Part shown: piece by piece, positions 24,001 to 35,629 of the stretch
Numbering within the stretch: the first letter of the stretch is position 1
Layout of the letters: the number at the start of each line of letters is the position of its first letter
NCBI GenBank assembly: GCA_000310025.1
Contig: FN649726.1
Coordinates: 709,977 to 769,306 of the forward strand
Direction: 5' to 3'
DNA length: 59,330 nucleotides
Origin: Ectocarpus siliculosus
Lineage: Eukaryota > Sar > Phaeophyceae > Ectocarpales > Ectocarpaceae
The notes under the pieces: generated by a model
The model's input: the letters and a program-made list of their open reading frames with translations, nothing else
Told to the model about the DNA's origin: nothing
Database searches by the model: none
Translations under genes and position numbers: made by a program

Positions 24001-27000
24001 GCTCAATGACCAAGGGTACTACTACTCCTTAGTATGTTTTCTTTGGTGATAAAGTAGTTGTGGTGGACCTTGGAAACCGACGTAGTCCCGGTCCTCAGGC
24101 CCCGGCATATTTATTCTGCTCCTACAGCAGTGTGGGATTAAATCCCCTACGGCGGCCAGTGTGCCCCTCCCCTCTACCACTCAAATCCTCTGCAAAGCTT
24201 ATCTCCGAGGGTCTTTGTTTGACACTGCTCTGATATAGCGTTTCATTTTTTATGTGCGGTCTTTGCCAGGGTTTTCGACGTGGAATCGGGAGAGTGCCTG
24301 CACACGCTCCTGGGGCACACGGCGGAGATTGTGTCTCTCAACTTCGACACCAACGGGCAGAGGGTCATGACCGGCTCATTCGATCACACCGTGAAACGTA
24401 AGTGCGAACCTGACTCCAACGTCACTATTGCTTCCTGTCTATGATAGGTCTCTTTTTGTCATCGTTGCCCGTTGTTTTTCGTACCATACCACTTTACGCT
24501 TCTCAACGGAGAGCTCCGATCCGGGCGCACACCGGAGATACCGTTCTTAGCGAGTGCTTCTATTTTTCTCGAGCGGATTTGACAGTCCCATCCCTGGAGT
24601 GCCAGCACTTGACCATATACTTGTTTCTAGTCGGTCACTGATTTACCGCGCCCTTGGGGGGAATTTTCTGACTTGCGTTGGTGCGACGGCGTACGCTTCT
24701 CCCACCTCCATCGGCGAAGGCGTTTAAGCACGTTTGAGGATGAAAGTTCTTTGACGCCGCGTTTTGTTGCCACCCACCCAATAGATGCGCATAAGGGGGG
24801 ACCGTTATTGCCTTCACCTCTCTTCATCGTTGCCTTTTTCGTTCTCACCCTCGCGACGTATGAAGCACACCCTCAGTCCTTTCGTACCCTTCAAACAAAG
24901 GCGTTGTGCGGCGTTTCAGTACCACATTTGTCGGCGGGGCACCATATTTGACAACACTCCTCTATATCACGGTGTTTTTTAAGCTTCCATATCCTAGCCG
25001 GCGGAAAAATTCTGTGAGCGCTGAGATAACGTGATGAACGAATAACAAAATAAATATGCTTTGTGGTTTCCCCCCCCTCGTTCGTTTCGTGCCCTTCGCG
25101 TTTTCCAAGTATGGGATGTTAGGACCGGGAGATGCACGCACACATTGGCGGGCCACCACGGAGAAATCTCCAGCACCCAGTTTAGCTACTCCTCTGATCT
25201 TTGTATCAGCGGCTCTATCGACCGCACGTGCAAGGTACGAACATGCTGTACAACCCAGATCGGGAGGGCGTTAGTCGTGCAAGCACACAAACGTACAATT
25301 TAAAAACGAAATTCGTTTGTATCCTGTCACCCTCAAAACATCAAGCAGCCTTTGCGGCGCGCGACAACATCGAGATAGGGCAAGAGATGGCCACCATGAC
25401 CTAGTGCTAGCTTCCACACCTTCTGGGGGACACCTAAACGCGACGCCTTCCCCTCAGCGCACTGGAGCCAAGTAATCGTCACAACGGCCCTTAACGCCAA
25501 TCGCTTCTTTGTCCTGCCTGTTGCTCATTGAGAACCGTTTGCATACAGCGGTTCAGTGGGGTGGCGAATCCCACCGAGGCTCTGAGACGTCTGGTAGGAC
25601 CAGCACGTGTATGCGCTTTGAGGTCACCGGAATGTGATCGTGCGTGGCGCACAAGTCGGAGTGCACCGCCGACATTGATCTGTCGGCCGGCACCCTTGCG
25701 CTGCGCACGCCAAAGGCCAAGCCCTGACCTGTCGGGTGCTACTCGTATCCAGGAGATTTTAACACGTCGAATCGTGCGCGGCAAAAAACATGCCAAAAAC
25801 GTGCTTACTTGAGAACTTAGCAGCAAGAACGTGAGCCAAAAACAACCCAAAAGAAGAGATCTTGACCATAAGGACAGGTGCTCAATCAAGAAGCGTACAC
25901 AAAAACCTATGTCGTCACGCTATAGATACAATAAGAAACGAGCCTTGGCCAAAATAAGAGGTTCTTACGTGCCGGCCATAACTGTACAGGTGTGGGACGT
26001 CGCCTCGGGACAGTGTGTCCACACGCTCCGCGGGCATAACGACGAGATCTTGGACGTGAGCTTTAACGCCACGGGGTCGAGGTTGGTGACGGCGAGCGCC
26101 GACGGCACCTCGAGGGTGTTCAACACCATGAACGGGGCGTGCCAGGCCATCCTCATCGGCCACGAGGGGGAGATATCGAAGGTTCGTTCTTACCGCTGAG
26201 TGTACGAACACGAACAGAATCGGTCCCGACTCCCACCATCGCTTTCGCGTGTAGAAAAAAATGAAATGTTGTCTGCTTGTGAGGGATCGAATTCAAGACG
26301 AAGAGGATGGCCAGGGTTTGCCGGGCGATCTTCACCAGTAGGTAGAGGTGGATACTGGTTAGCAGCCACGGTGCTACCTTCGTGAGGCAGGTTTTGGGTG
26401 GATAAGTGTGTACGGAAACGTCGACACAGATTATGTTGCTCTGAGCTCTATGGTGTGGTGAGGACAGGAGGATGGCCCGCTTCTTCGGTACTTCAGTAGG
26501 ATGGCAAGCAACGGCAATAGGTTCCTTCAGACGTGGCTGTAGGGGACTGTGGGGAGTAGAGGCGGAAGTTGTCAAAGGCTTCTGTGAGCTGTACTTCGGC
26601 AGATACGAGCCCCATCCGCTCTGCAGTTTCTTCATTGATGTCCGGACAAAAATCGTTGCCAACACCACAAGGGCGAACACCGAAAGATCACTTCAATTTA
26701 TGCACAAGGGTGAACATCTATCAGCCCAACCCCGACTACCCACCACCACCACCACCGTGTTATCCAGTCTTGGCTGTTCCCCGAGGTGCCGCGCGTTCTG
26801 CAGATAATTGACCATAGTAACACCATTCACGGAGGAAATAAATGCCCACGCACATCGCTGCACACGCTACAGCACTCTCCCTGATGTCCAGTTCCTCGAC
26901 CCCCTCCTCTTCTTCAGACTTGCTTCAACCCCCAGGGGACTCGCATTCTCACGGCGAGCAGCGACAAGGTGGCTCGCCTGTGGGACGCCGACACGGGCGA

Positions 27001-27868
27001 CTGCCTGCAGATCCTGGAAGGGCACACGGACGAGATATTCTCCTGCGCCTTCAACTACGAGGGAGACACCATAATTACAGGTGCGATATCCATAATAGCA
27101 TGTACGATATCCAAATCGCAGGTACGATATCTTCAATCACAGGTAGGATATATCCCCAATCAAAGGTACCATATCCATAATCACAGGCACGATATGATCG
27201 TCGTCACGCGATTTTATGGCGCTGGTACGGAAAAGGGCGTGTGGTAGTCAGCGGGAAGAGCGTCGTTCTGGGCCTTTGCTCGGCTGGTTAGAGATGTTCT
27301 TGCGGATGGGAAGGGTTGCATTACCGCTCGCACGCGAACGCTGAAAGCCGCCCCGTCGTGTACGCTCGATCGGGCCAAGTTTCCCTACCCTTTTGGCAGC
27401 GACGGGGTGCGGGGGGGTAACAGCAGGCGACCGAAAGTTGAGGGGCGAATACGATTACAAACATCACTCGATAAATTGGGAGATATCCCACGCTCGATCC
27501 ACTAGACGGGATACAGCGAAGTCGTCGAGCGTGGACGACAAGAAGTTGGGGCGTTGATATTTTTTTCTGCTCGCTCGGGGGTCGGCGAGGATTCAGTGTC
27601 CCTCGATCAGGGTCTGGCCCGCAACTGAGAATAAAGAATAGCTGAAATTCGTAAGTGTGATCACCGACGCCTGCTCACTGGAACCAAGATGCGGAGGGTG
27701 GCATAGGGAAATAATCGCACTAAAGACGGCTAATTTTTGCTGCCAAAAACTGCGATGCGCCGTCTCTTTTCGTTGAATGCTGGCTAAAAGTCATGCTGTC
27801 GCCCTCGTCGTGTTCGCTCTCCGATCGCAGGCTCTAAGGACAACACTTGCCGTTTGTGGCGGTGCTGA
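18033..27868 (+). CDS. DAW1: Dynein axonemal assembly factor with WD repeats (ODA16/DAW1), 11 exons
   Basis: DAW1/ODA16 is the adaptor that loads outer-arm dynein onto intraflagellar transport trains. Exons: 18033-18072, 19612-19687, 20720-20864, 21092-21184, 22283-22426, 23332-23441, 24270-24397, 25110-25234, 25990-26181, 26918-27080, 27831-27868. All junctions are GT-AG with matching phase, giving 1254 nt and 417 residues; human DAW1 has about 415. The N-terminus [14 protein letters not shown] followed by IMLEYEL is the family signature. The [17 protein letters not shown] block opens the WD40 propeller, whose blades carry [64 protein letters not shown] and [10 protein letters not shown]. 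The protein ends RLWRC and then TGA. It implies motile flagella at some life stage. Identification is from sequence memory and is very secure. Confidence 0.97.
18528..18680 (+). repeat. tRNA-like sequences (tRNA relic or SINE) in DAW1 intron 1
   Basis: An A-box-like TGGTCTAGTTGG and a B-box-like GGTTCGAATCC are spaced as in a tRNA (18530-18592). A second A-box-like TGGCCTAGTGGATAGCGC follows at about 18643. The acceptor and T stems do not pair well, so neither is likely to be a working tRNA. Confidence 0.5.
21594..21796. repeat. Minisatellite, three copies of about 65 bp
   Basis: A unit containing GTGTTTGCCATCGGGGTT, GTTTTCGTCGCTTGGCAACG and ACGTTGTAAAACAAGCC is repeated three times almost without change, with the units joined by C runs. 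It lies in DAW1 intron 4. Confidence 0.92.
22085..22277 (+). mobile_element. SINE-like element with LINE-type 3' tail and poly-C end, copy 1
   Basis: About 190 bp shared with 44135-44300, including CATGCGACTCGCCAAATACC, GAGAGCCTGGTCCGGTGAGA and GGCTTTGTAGGGATG. The last 50 bp (GGTCAATGGTC...GGCATGCA...TATGAGTACC) match the LINE 3' end. It ends in about 17 C residues, immediately followed by the acceptor of DAW1 exon 5 at 22282. It is in the same orientation as DAW1. Confidence 0.85.
27069..27195 (+). repeat. Six-unit tandem repeat of the DAW1 exon 10 splice donor
   Basis: The exon 10/intron 10 boundary CCATAATTACAG|GTGCGATAT is repeated about six times with divergence. Each unit is about 21 bp. 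Most keep a CAGGT or AAGGT donor-like core (CAGGTACGATAT, CAGGTAGGATAT, AAGGTACCATAT). Confidence 0.9.
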
Positions 27869-30800
27869 CAAGAAGCCCAAGGGTCTGCTTGATCCCTCCA
27901 AAGCGTCTCGCCAACTGCCCATTGTGTCGAGTCCCTCTCCACGGGCACGAGCAGGGCACCGGAGTTTGGGCGTTGCACCACATGCCCGCAGGCTTTCGGC
28001 CGAACAACAGTGTGCCGCAAACTTTCGCGCTTGTTTTCGTGGGCTACGACGCGCAATAAAGCAGTCAGAATGTGCGACGTCCGAGTTTTGGTTGTGCTGG
28101 AGCGACTGGCGAGCGGTTTGCCGTGGACAAGTCGGCTTAGCTCCAGACATAGCTGCACAACAGTGGCCTCTTGGGGACCTTTGATGGCACCTAGATCGTA
28201 CAACGGTGGTAGGTGAGCCGCGCATTGACCTGGAGCATGCCGATTCTGTGCGGCGCGGCCGGTGGGCAGGTGGGGTCAAGGTGTGGCGCATGCAAGCGCT
28301 GGTTGATAGATGTGAAGGCGTTTGGCATGCGCCCTAGACAGCAGCACGAAACATAGAACAAGGGAACAGCGTGGTGTGTTGAGAAGGTGGGGAGAAGCGA
28401 GATTTGAGCGGCGGATGAAATCAGAAAAAAACGTATTGTCGGTAGAGGACACCACGGTCCCAACCCCGCGTTCTTCGTAGGCATTTCAAATTTACAAGTT
28501 CTGGCGTATGAGCTTAGACGTACGCATATTCGATGGAGGGCGGAATGAGCGACACGATGATTCGCGCTTCGGCGGCTAAGGGTCTCCGGCCCTCATGTTG
28601 TAGGCTTACACGATACACCTCGGCGAAGAGACATTTTCCGTGTGCCATCCGTCTGAATCAGGCCATGATAGCGACGGAATAAATCTCTGCTAAAAGTATC
28701 CACAGAAATTGATGTACATGCCAGCAATAGCACTGGCGAAAGGCCATGAGGGTTAGAAACGCCACGCAATGGTAAAAGAGATGCGTTACGTGCATTAGCC
28801 AGCGGAGGGACCGACTTTGTGAGATTTTCATAGCGCCGAATAGTCTTCTTGCACACTTTGTGAGTTAGCATCGTTATTTAATCTTTTTAATTCATTTTTT
28901 TAGTGCCGTAGGTTTTTGGGCGAAAAAAATTGCTTGAACCAAGGCGCGATCTTCTTTTGCTGTTCCCTTGTATTGCGACGCCGCGTAAGACCGCAGGCAT
29001 GCCTACTTGCTTTGCACGTGCGTGAGGAACAGCGTCGGGGTATCAATCCTGAGGCGATCGTGTTTGCAGCGTTGTGTCGTTCCGGGCTACCTGCCGTTGT
29101 ACCGTCGGGTGTTTGTGCATACTACTGTACCCAACGAGGAAAATGGGCACGATAGCGCGCCGTGCTTGAGTACGATACGAATAGGAACCATGTAGACAAG
29201 ATTTCGCCTCGCGCGGGGACACTCCGTATTAGACGCTGGCCGGATTTTGATGCTCTTGTCATAGTCTTATACAACGCACACCCTGGGGTTTTGGTTTCGA
29301 AGCTGGCGGTAAAAGCTGGGAGAAGTTTGTAAGAGGTGTTCGAGGTTTGTGATGTGATGAGTAGCTGCAAAGATGTTGAGAATATCATTATTACTCTGTT
29401 TTTTTTCTCTCAGTGTCGAGGGCGCTCCACGATATGTCGGGCGAACGGTTGTTGGCAAGATTGCCAGAATCGGATTGGAGAGGTTAGGGGCGGGCGTTGT
29501 CCTCAAGAAGAGAGATCAGAGTAAAGAGTACTATAATACGACGTTGCTGCGGCTTCATATCGTGTCGAAGCTCTCACTCCTTGTACCCATCCACGTATAC
29601 CTATGGTCAACGCGGATGCGGAACACCGCCTCTCCCCACTCAACAGCAGACCTCAAGTCGGGTGCTCTCTTTTCGGTAGGAAAACCGGTTGCCACGCGTT
29701 TTCCACGAGAAGGCTTGCAGTAGCCTACATTGATTCGTTTTTGGTCCGATTTAGCTATAAAATAGACCCATACGACACACAGAGTCGACCAGGACATTAT
29801 GACTACTGTGGGTTGCCTCTGATGGTAGACAACCTGGATTCGTGCTTTCCAATACAACGCCGACTGAATCTCTGTCCCTACCCCTCCAAGTACGCACCGT
29901 TCTGCAACGATGGATGGAAGGAAGCACGCGGTCGACGGAGACCCGGTAAATACGAATGTTTCATACTTGCTCCCCGGACGACTGGAGAGGATGCAGCGGC
30001 CTCGGTACGCAACGAAGTTTCATGAATATTGGACATAGTTCAGTGTCCAACGTGCCAAGCCCGCGAAAACGTGTCTTCAACACCACAGACACGCGTAGTA
30101 AAGAGTTTTGAAGCCAGGCGAATCTACGGAAATCGTGGAAAATCCATGCCTCGTCTGTTGCTCCTAAGGAAGTGGCCGTGGCCGTCTCTGTCACAAGCAA
30201 AGAATCGATGGATACGTCATCTACTTGTCGGGAGTTCACATGCACTTTGCATGACGACAACATCATCCACAGGCGATTCATCTGGAAGCGATTTGGACGA
30301 AAAGATTAAAAAGACATGAAATAAGTCCAGTACCCAGCCAGCCGGTTTTCCTCCACTCACTGAAAAGACTCCACCACATCCCGTTCGACTGTGGGTGAAT
30401 CTCGAATGGGTAGTCTTTCTGTGTGTGTATTTATTTTTCCTTAATCCACAACCGGAGCCTTGAAGTACGAAACGGTGCGTGATGATACAATGCGTTCGTT
30501 CGTGGACTTTCTTCACGGCCGTTTCCCTACGATACCCTTTGCCTACTCTACGGCAAGACTTTCCTAGCGGGAGCATCGTGGCTTCGGCGGACCCGACAGC
30601 TACGAGTCTCAACAAGGTACATTTCACATCATAGTGAGCTTGACGTCTTTTCGGACCTCTGCCATGTCACGAAAGTGAAAATACCCTGTATTGGCGTCGG
30701 GCACATGTCCATGGCCGATACCTTTAGAACTGTTCGGCTGACAAACACAGCGCAGAGAGCAGTACTACGGAATGGCCAAGCTAGACTACTAGTCTACACT

Positions 30801-31787
30801 TTTTAAACCTGCAGGGCAAGCCCAGCATCGAAACATGGACGCCGATCGCCGATCACCAGCCACCTCGACATGGGGCTAGCGTCGCACAGAATACACAATG
30901 TTACAATCCTTTCAAGTCTGACTTCAAGTCAATCCAGGTTAACGCCTGCAGGGCGAGCTCACCGCCGAAATCAATGCGTCGAGCGAGAATCAAAGCACCG
31001 ACCACGAGCTACCAAAACAGAGGCTGGCGTCCACAGGAGTCGTGACGCCGTTTACCCGTTAAAGAATGCCGGCAGCTGAGTCTCATCTCCCCTTAGTCGA
31101 ACATATTTGACTGAGTTAATGATCTGCAACGCAACCTAAAGGCTACAGCACGTAGATCTAGAAAACGCTGGATCATCCATAATGTCGCCCAACGACGTCA
31201 CTTCCTCTTGAAAATTGTGCAAACTCATCCGCGCCTCTGCCGCTGTCGTAGAAAGAAGGCCTGATGAACACGCCGCTCAAAACGCCGCCACGTTGAATGG
31301 AAAAGGCGTTCTCTTTTCTCTTGATCATTGCTTTGCTGAATGCCTGCAAACGCACGCGGATACAGCAAGATATCGACAAAGGATAAGGCGAGCACATGAA
31401 TATCCCGCAATGGTCGTGTTGTCGAGGCGAAGTAGTTAGCGTCCGGTTCTTGCCGAGGGTACTGTCAAAAACAGGAAAGCAGCCTCCGGCGACGACATTG
31501 TCCAAACGCTCCTTACAATTTGACAAAAAGGGCCGAGTGCAACCAAGAAGAACGCAACAAACGCCATCCACACAAGACACACAGGTTTGGCACAAGGCAG
31601 GAGGAACGATTCTTCTATCGAACAAGATGAGGTCGTTTGGTTTTTTAATAGAAAAAGTGCAGCATGATCTTCACTTTTGTCACCAAAAATCCTTGAGGTG
31701 ACGGTGGTACTATGCTACACGTTTCTTCAAAATATTGGCGCACGAGCAAGACGATGCCATGAACATCCAACAAGCGTCATCACACGC
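27869..31787. other. Intergenic region between DAW1 and the ankyrin gene
   Basis: This 3.9-kb stretch is AT-richer than the flanking exons. It has no long open frame with a recognisable domain and no convincing exon series. Two loosely similar segments containing CCTGCAGGGC occur near 30812 and 30945. It should hold the DAW1 3' UTR and the 3' flank of the ankyrin gene. Confidence 0.5.
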
Positions 31788-33089
31788 CTACCTCCAGAGG
31801 GGAGCAAAGAGCACGCGACGGGCGACAGCTCTTCGCCTGATGAGGGGCACCATCAACCCTAGCGGCGTTCTCGAAGCTTTTCGTGGAGTCCTCCGGGCAT
31901 TCTCGACATTCTGGGTCTTCTTGGACGGCACATGCCTGATCCAAACCCAAGAGGCCGCATGAATTGCCTCCACTCGCAACAGCACGCGGCGGGTCGCCTC
32001 TAGCCTTTGCAGCTGCATCTTTGCGGCGGGCTTTCCTGCCACCTTGTTTTCTCGGAGAGTGCGGTTCGTGAATGCGAGGAGCGTTTCGTGGAAGAAAACC
32101 TTGCCCCTCTCGGTGATGCGGAGTGCCGATCTCGCTTCTGCTCCGGCGTCAATGAGTATGCGCACGATCCTGGGAAAACATAGCCGGTCAACGTCGACAT
32201 CGATGCTACGAATCAACGGAGACGCACCGTGAGCATCGAGAATGTCGGTTGTTATCCTCCGCTTGTGCGACTGTGCCTGCAACAGGAACTTCACCGCTGC
32301 CTCGTGCCCACAGTCAGCGGAGACGTTTATAGGGCTATGCCTGGGTCCACCACTCCAGCATCCGATGGCCAAGATTTCCACGTGCTGGCCCTGAGCGGCC
32401 AGCTCGAGAGCATCCACGCCGCCGCTGGGATCGGCACATCAGTCTCTGATGCCGACCTGCTTTATCAGCTCGCGCACCACCTCCGCCCGCCCGTGCAGTG
32501 CTGCCGCATCCAGCGGAGTGAAATTCTTACCTACAGCATTAGGCTTAACCAGCAGCGGGTTTGCTTTCGCGGGCAGAAGCTCCCTGGTCGAGTTCGCGTG
32601 TCCTCTTATCGCCGCAGAGATGAGCGGTGTTGACCTGTCCGCTTTTCTGGTGTGGACGTCCGCGCCTGCCTCGCACAGTGCTCTCACCACCTCCGAGTGT
32701 CCTTCGTCCGAAGCGACGTGAAGCGGTGTCGCGCTCATCCAAGTCGACGCCTCTATCTCTGCGCCCCTTTCTGCCAGTAAACGCGTTATACTCAACTTCC
32801 CCCCCTGAGCCGAGAGGTGGAGAGGACCAGCCCCGTCATCGTTGGTTATCGACAAGTTGCAACCTTCGTCGAGAAGGATCTTGACCATGCGCAGGTTGCC
32901 CTTGAAGATGGCAATCATGAGCGGGGTCACGCCCATCGAGCCACCACCTTCATCGACATTGAACTTCTTGCTCGACAGCAGGGCTACCGCGCGCTCGGTG
33001 TCGCCACGCTCCACGGCCTTGTGCAGGTCGTTGAGGGGGCGTCGAGGCCACCGGGGGTGCCGCTGTCGTTGTGAGAGGAGACGCTGCAT
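31788..33089 (-). pseudogene. Ankyrin-repeat protein with an in-frame TGA
   Basis: A single open frame of 434 codons starts at an ATG (MQRLLSQRQ) and is broken only by a TGA at 32441-32439. The first half has ankyrin repeats with motifs such as GVTPLMIAIFKGNLRMVKIL, GAGPLHLSAQGG, SATPLHVASDEGHSEVVRAL, STPLISAAIRGH and FTPLDAAALHGRAEVVREL. After the TGA the frame continues as CADPSGGVDALELAAQGQHV, which completes the repeat. More repeats follow, then a Leu/Arg-rich end (RLEATRRVLLRVEAIHAASW). Ankyrin repeats bind proteins; the partner is unknown. The clean continuation suggests recent inactivation, sequence error or readthrough. Without readthrough, a 216-residue protein would be made. Confidence 0.75.
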
Positions 33090-33588
33090 ATGTAGGCTGT
33101 TTTCTTACGTATGATACGACTGCAAGTTGAGAAAGGGACAGGGACAGGAAAGAAGCAGAGAGAGGGCAAGAGAGACGCTTCTCGACTATTCGGCTGCCAC
33201 AGATGCGTGGGTGCATCTGGCTGCTAGCGTGCTGTGTGGGCTATAGCAAGTGGACGTGGCCAAGATCAGGGGAGGCCAGTGGCATCAAGAGGGCCCTCAG
33301 ACGGTATATCACAACACAGGATCAATTCAGGTCGCGTGCCCCCCCCCAAGCCCGCGGCCCGGGGACCGCAACCAAACACCCCCGGGTTTGGACACACACG
33401 ACCGTTGGCTACTTTGTACCTAGCCTTGCGTCTTGATTAGCGCGCAGCACACTCTCTACGTCTAGACTACAATACGGTAATTCTTACATTCAGTCTCACG
33501 CAGAGAGCGCACCAATTCTCTTCATGCATGAATCCAAGGGTACTTCCATTCCTCACACTTCGCCCCCTCCCCCCCCCCCCTGCTGGAA
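33090..33588. other. Intergenic stretch between the ankyrin gene and the LINE
   Basis: No gene seen. It should contain the promoter of the minus-strand ankyrin gene next to 33089. It ends in a C-rich run (33562-33581) just before the 5'-truncated LINE. Confidence 0.5.
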
Positions 33589-34655
33589 GCTGCACCCAAT
33601 ACTCGCAAACCGGCACCTCGATACACGCGTCAAATTGACGGTTTTGAAGAGCGTAATCGTACCGCCGCTAGAGTACACCGGAGAAGTATGGGAAGGAAAT
33701 AAGAAGGTAGTTAAAGAACTCGAGGCGGCGCAGATGAAAGCAGCGAAAATCATCCTAGGATGCTCCAAGCGCACAAGTAATGCAGCCGTCAGGACAGAAT
33801 TGGGGATCCAATCCCTACGGTCGGGAAGAGACGTAAGGAAGCTGACATGGCAGTATCGCATGTGCGTGATGGGAGAGGAGAGCTTGCCGAGAATAGTATG
33901 GGAGGCGAAGTGGGCAAACAAAAAGAGGGGTAGACAACCCACGGAATGGGTCAAGGTTGTAGAGGACGTATGGAAAGGGTTAGACATCGACGAAGATGAA
34001 ACGCTGGAAACGGAGGGTCTACAGGGGTTCAAGGAGAAGATATATGTTGCTTGTGCCGAGAGAGAAAAACAGAATCTAAGGAAAGAAACCAAGGATGAGG
34101 AGGGTCTAGAAGTGTATGGAATGTTGAAAGAAGGAACATACTTGTAGGGTTCAAGGATTACCTACTACATGGACCAATGGATGCAGGGACAAAGCTAAGA
34201 TGGAATTCAGGACCGGGGACATAGGCCTTCGAGAACGTCGACGAAGACATAGGACGGTAGACAACGAAGACGACAAGTTCAAATGTGATTGCGGCTTCGA
34301 ATGCGAAGACCGTCTTCATGTAGTCGCGGAATGTCCGTGGTACGAAGAGGAGAGGGTGTACATGACTGAGCTGGGAAAAATGCGAGGGACGTACAGGGAG
34401 ATGTTTGAGGCATGAAATAGAGAGGAGAGGATGGTAGCTGTACTGGGGAGTAGGAAGTGGTTTGAAAAGGCGGGAAGGGATATCGTTAGGATAGACAGAC
34501 TAGGGAAGACATTTTTGAGCCACCTTTGGCAAAGTAGGAAGGAACGATTGGCCATCGGTGATCGGTCCTGTGGGAACAATGCTCCGTCCTCTCGAGGACG
34601 CGTGGTCAATGGTCTAACCGCTAAGGCATGCAAAACATAAGAGTACCTTGTTCCA
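33589..34655 (+). mobile_element. LINE (non-LTR retrotransposon) 3' end, 5'-truncated and decayed
   Basis: The open frame to 34147 reads as the part of a LINE ORF2 that follows the reverse transcriptase core (LKSVIVPPLEYTGEVWEG, AAQMKAAKIILGCSKRTSNA, TELGIQSLRSGRDVRKL). After a frame change it continues with a C-terminal zinc-knuckle-like CDCGFECEDRLHVVAEC and then, past a stop, LGSRKWFEKAGRDIVRIDRL. The non-coding 3' tail includes CTCTCGAGGACGCGTGGTCA, a tRNA A-box-like TGGTCTAACCGC and GGCATGCAAAACATAAGAGT. The catalytic RT domain and endonuclease are missing. Shorter copies of the tail lie at 10594, 12590 and 59165. Confidence 0.85.
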
Positions 34656-35629
34656 TGTGTGTTCTCGGTAGGGTTTCGCGGTTTGTGCGAACATTATGCG
34701 CTTGGTGAACGTCTGCACGGTGAGGGCGGACGGATCGTTTTCTTTCGAAAGAAAAAGAGAAAAAAATGCGAGAGAGGAGGAGGAGGAGGAGGTATCGACG
34801 ACGAACAAACAATAGGATACCGCTTGCCCAAATCCATGAAGTAGGAACGGAGACAGAACCTCTCCGTGTGATGTGGCAATCAGCCACACCACCCTCCGAA
34901 GTTTCGAAGGACGTCTATCGGATCTTCTCCAACATTTGCACCTCCGAGACTGTTGCCGATGCTTCTCAATCGACCTGCCTGCTTTTTCGCCCTCGGTCTG
35001 CACCGATGGCGTCTAGACCCTAATAATGCACTTTTTCTTACTTCCCGTTGAGAATTGGAATATTCATAGATACACAGAGGGAAGAGTTCGTCAGTTGGGA
35101 AAGCGGAAAAACCAGAATAACGACTTGTTCCCATGTTGGGGCACAGATGGTTGCAACATCCGAAGAATGCACAGCAGCAGTAGCGTTTGTTTTGCCATCT
35201 GACATTGCGGCATATTGTTCTCGTTGATTGGGCCAATCCTCCACGCATTGTTTGAATCAGCTGGGGGCGAGCCGATGTAGTCAACCTTCTTCCAAACGGC
35301 CTTGGATGAAGACATATTCTACGGAAGACCCGTTCATGTAGGCACACCCAGATCCTCGGATTCTAATTGGTCGTTGTTAGCCATGAAAAGTAGCGACCAG
35401 ATGGCAAAATTGTTCAAGCCCACGAACATGTGGCATTTTCAGATAAAAAAACAAACACCACCCGTGGAAAACATTGCTACAACTTCGTCATGACTTGAGT
35501 GCTAGCAACAACAACCACCACCAAATGCACTCAGGCAGAACTCCTCTTTTTATGTGCGCCGGGCGCAACACGACAACACCTCCGACCGTTTCACCCCGTA
35601 CCCTTGACAAAAAACGTCTCCACTTCTTC
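34656..35629. other. Stretch downstream of Miro, no gene recognised
   Basis: This is the 3' flank of the minus-strand Miro gene. Minus-strand open frames here (35091-35315 and 34880-35347) contain natural-looking segments, such as VWKKVDYIGSPPADSNNAWR, but no domain I recognise and no consistent splice model. They could be 3' UTR or an unknown gene. Confidence 0.35.

Noticed and set aside
30217-30627. A minus-strand 136-codon open frame between DAW1 and the ankyrin gene
   Set aside because: No domain, biased composition and no supporting exon neighbours.
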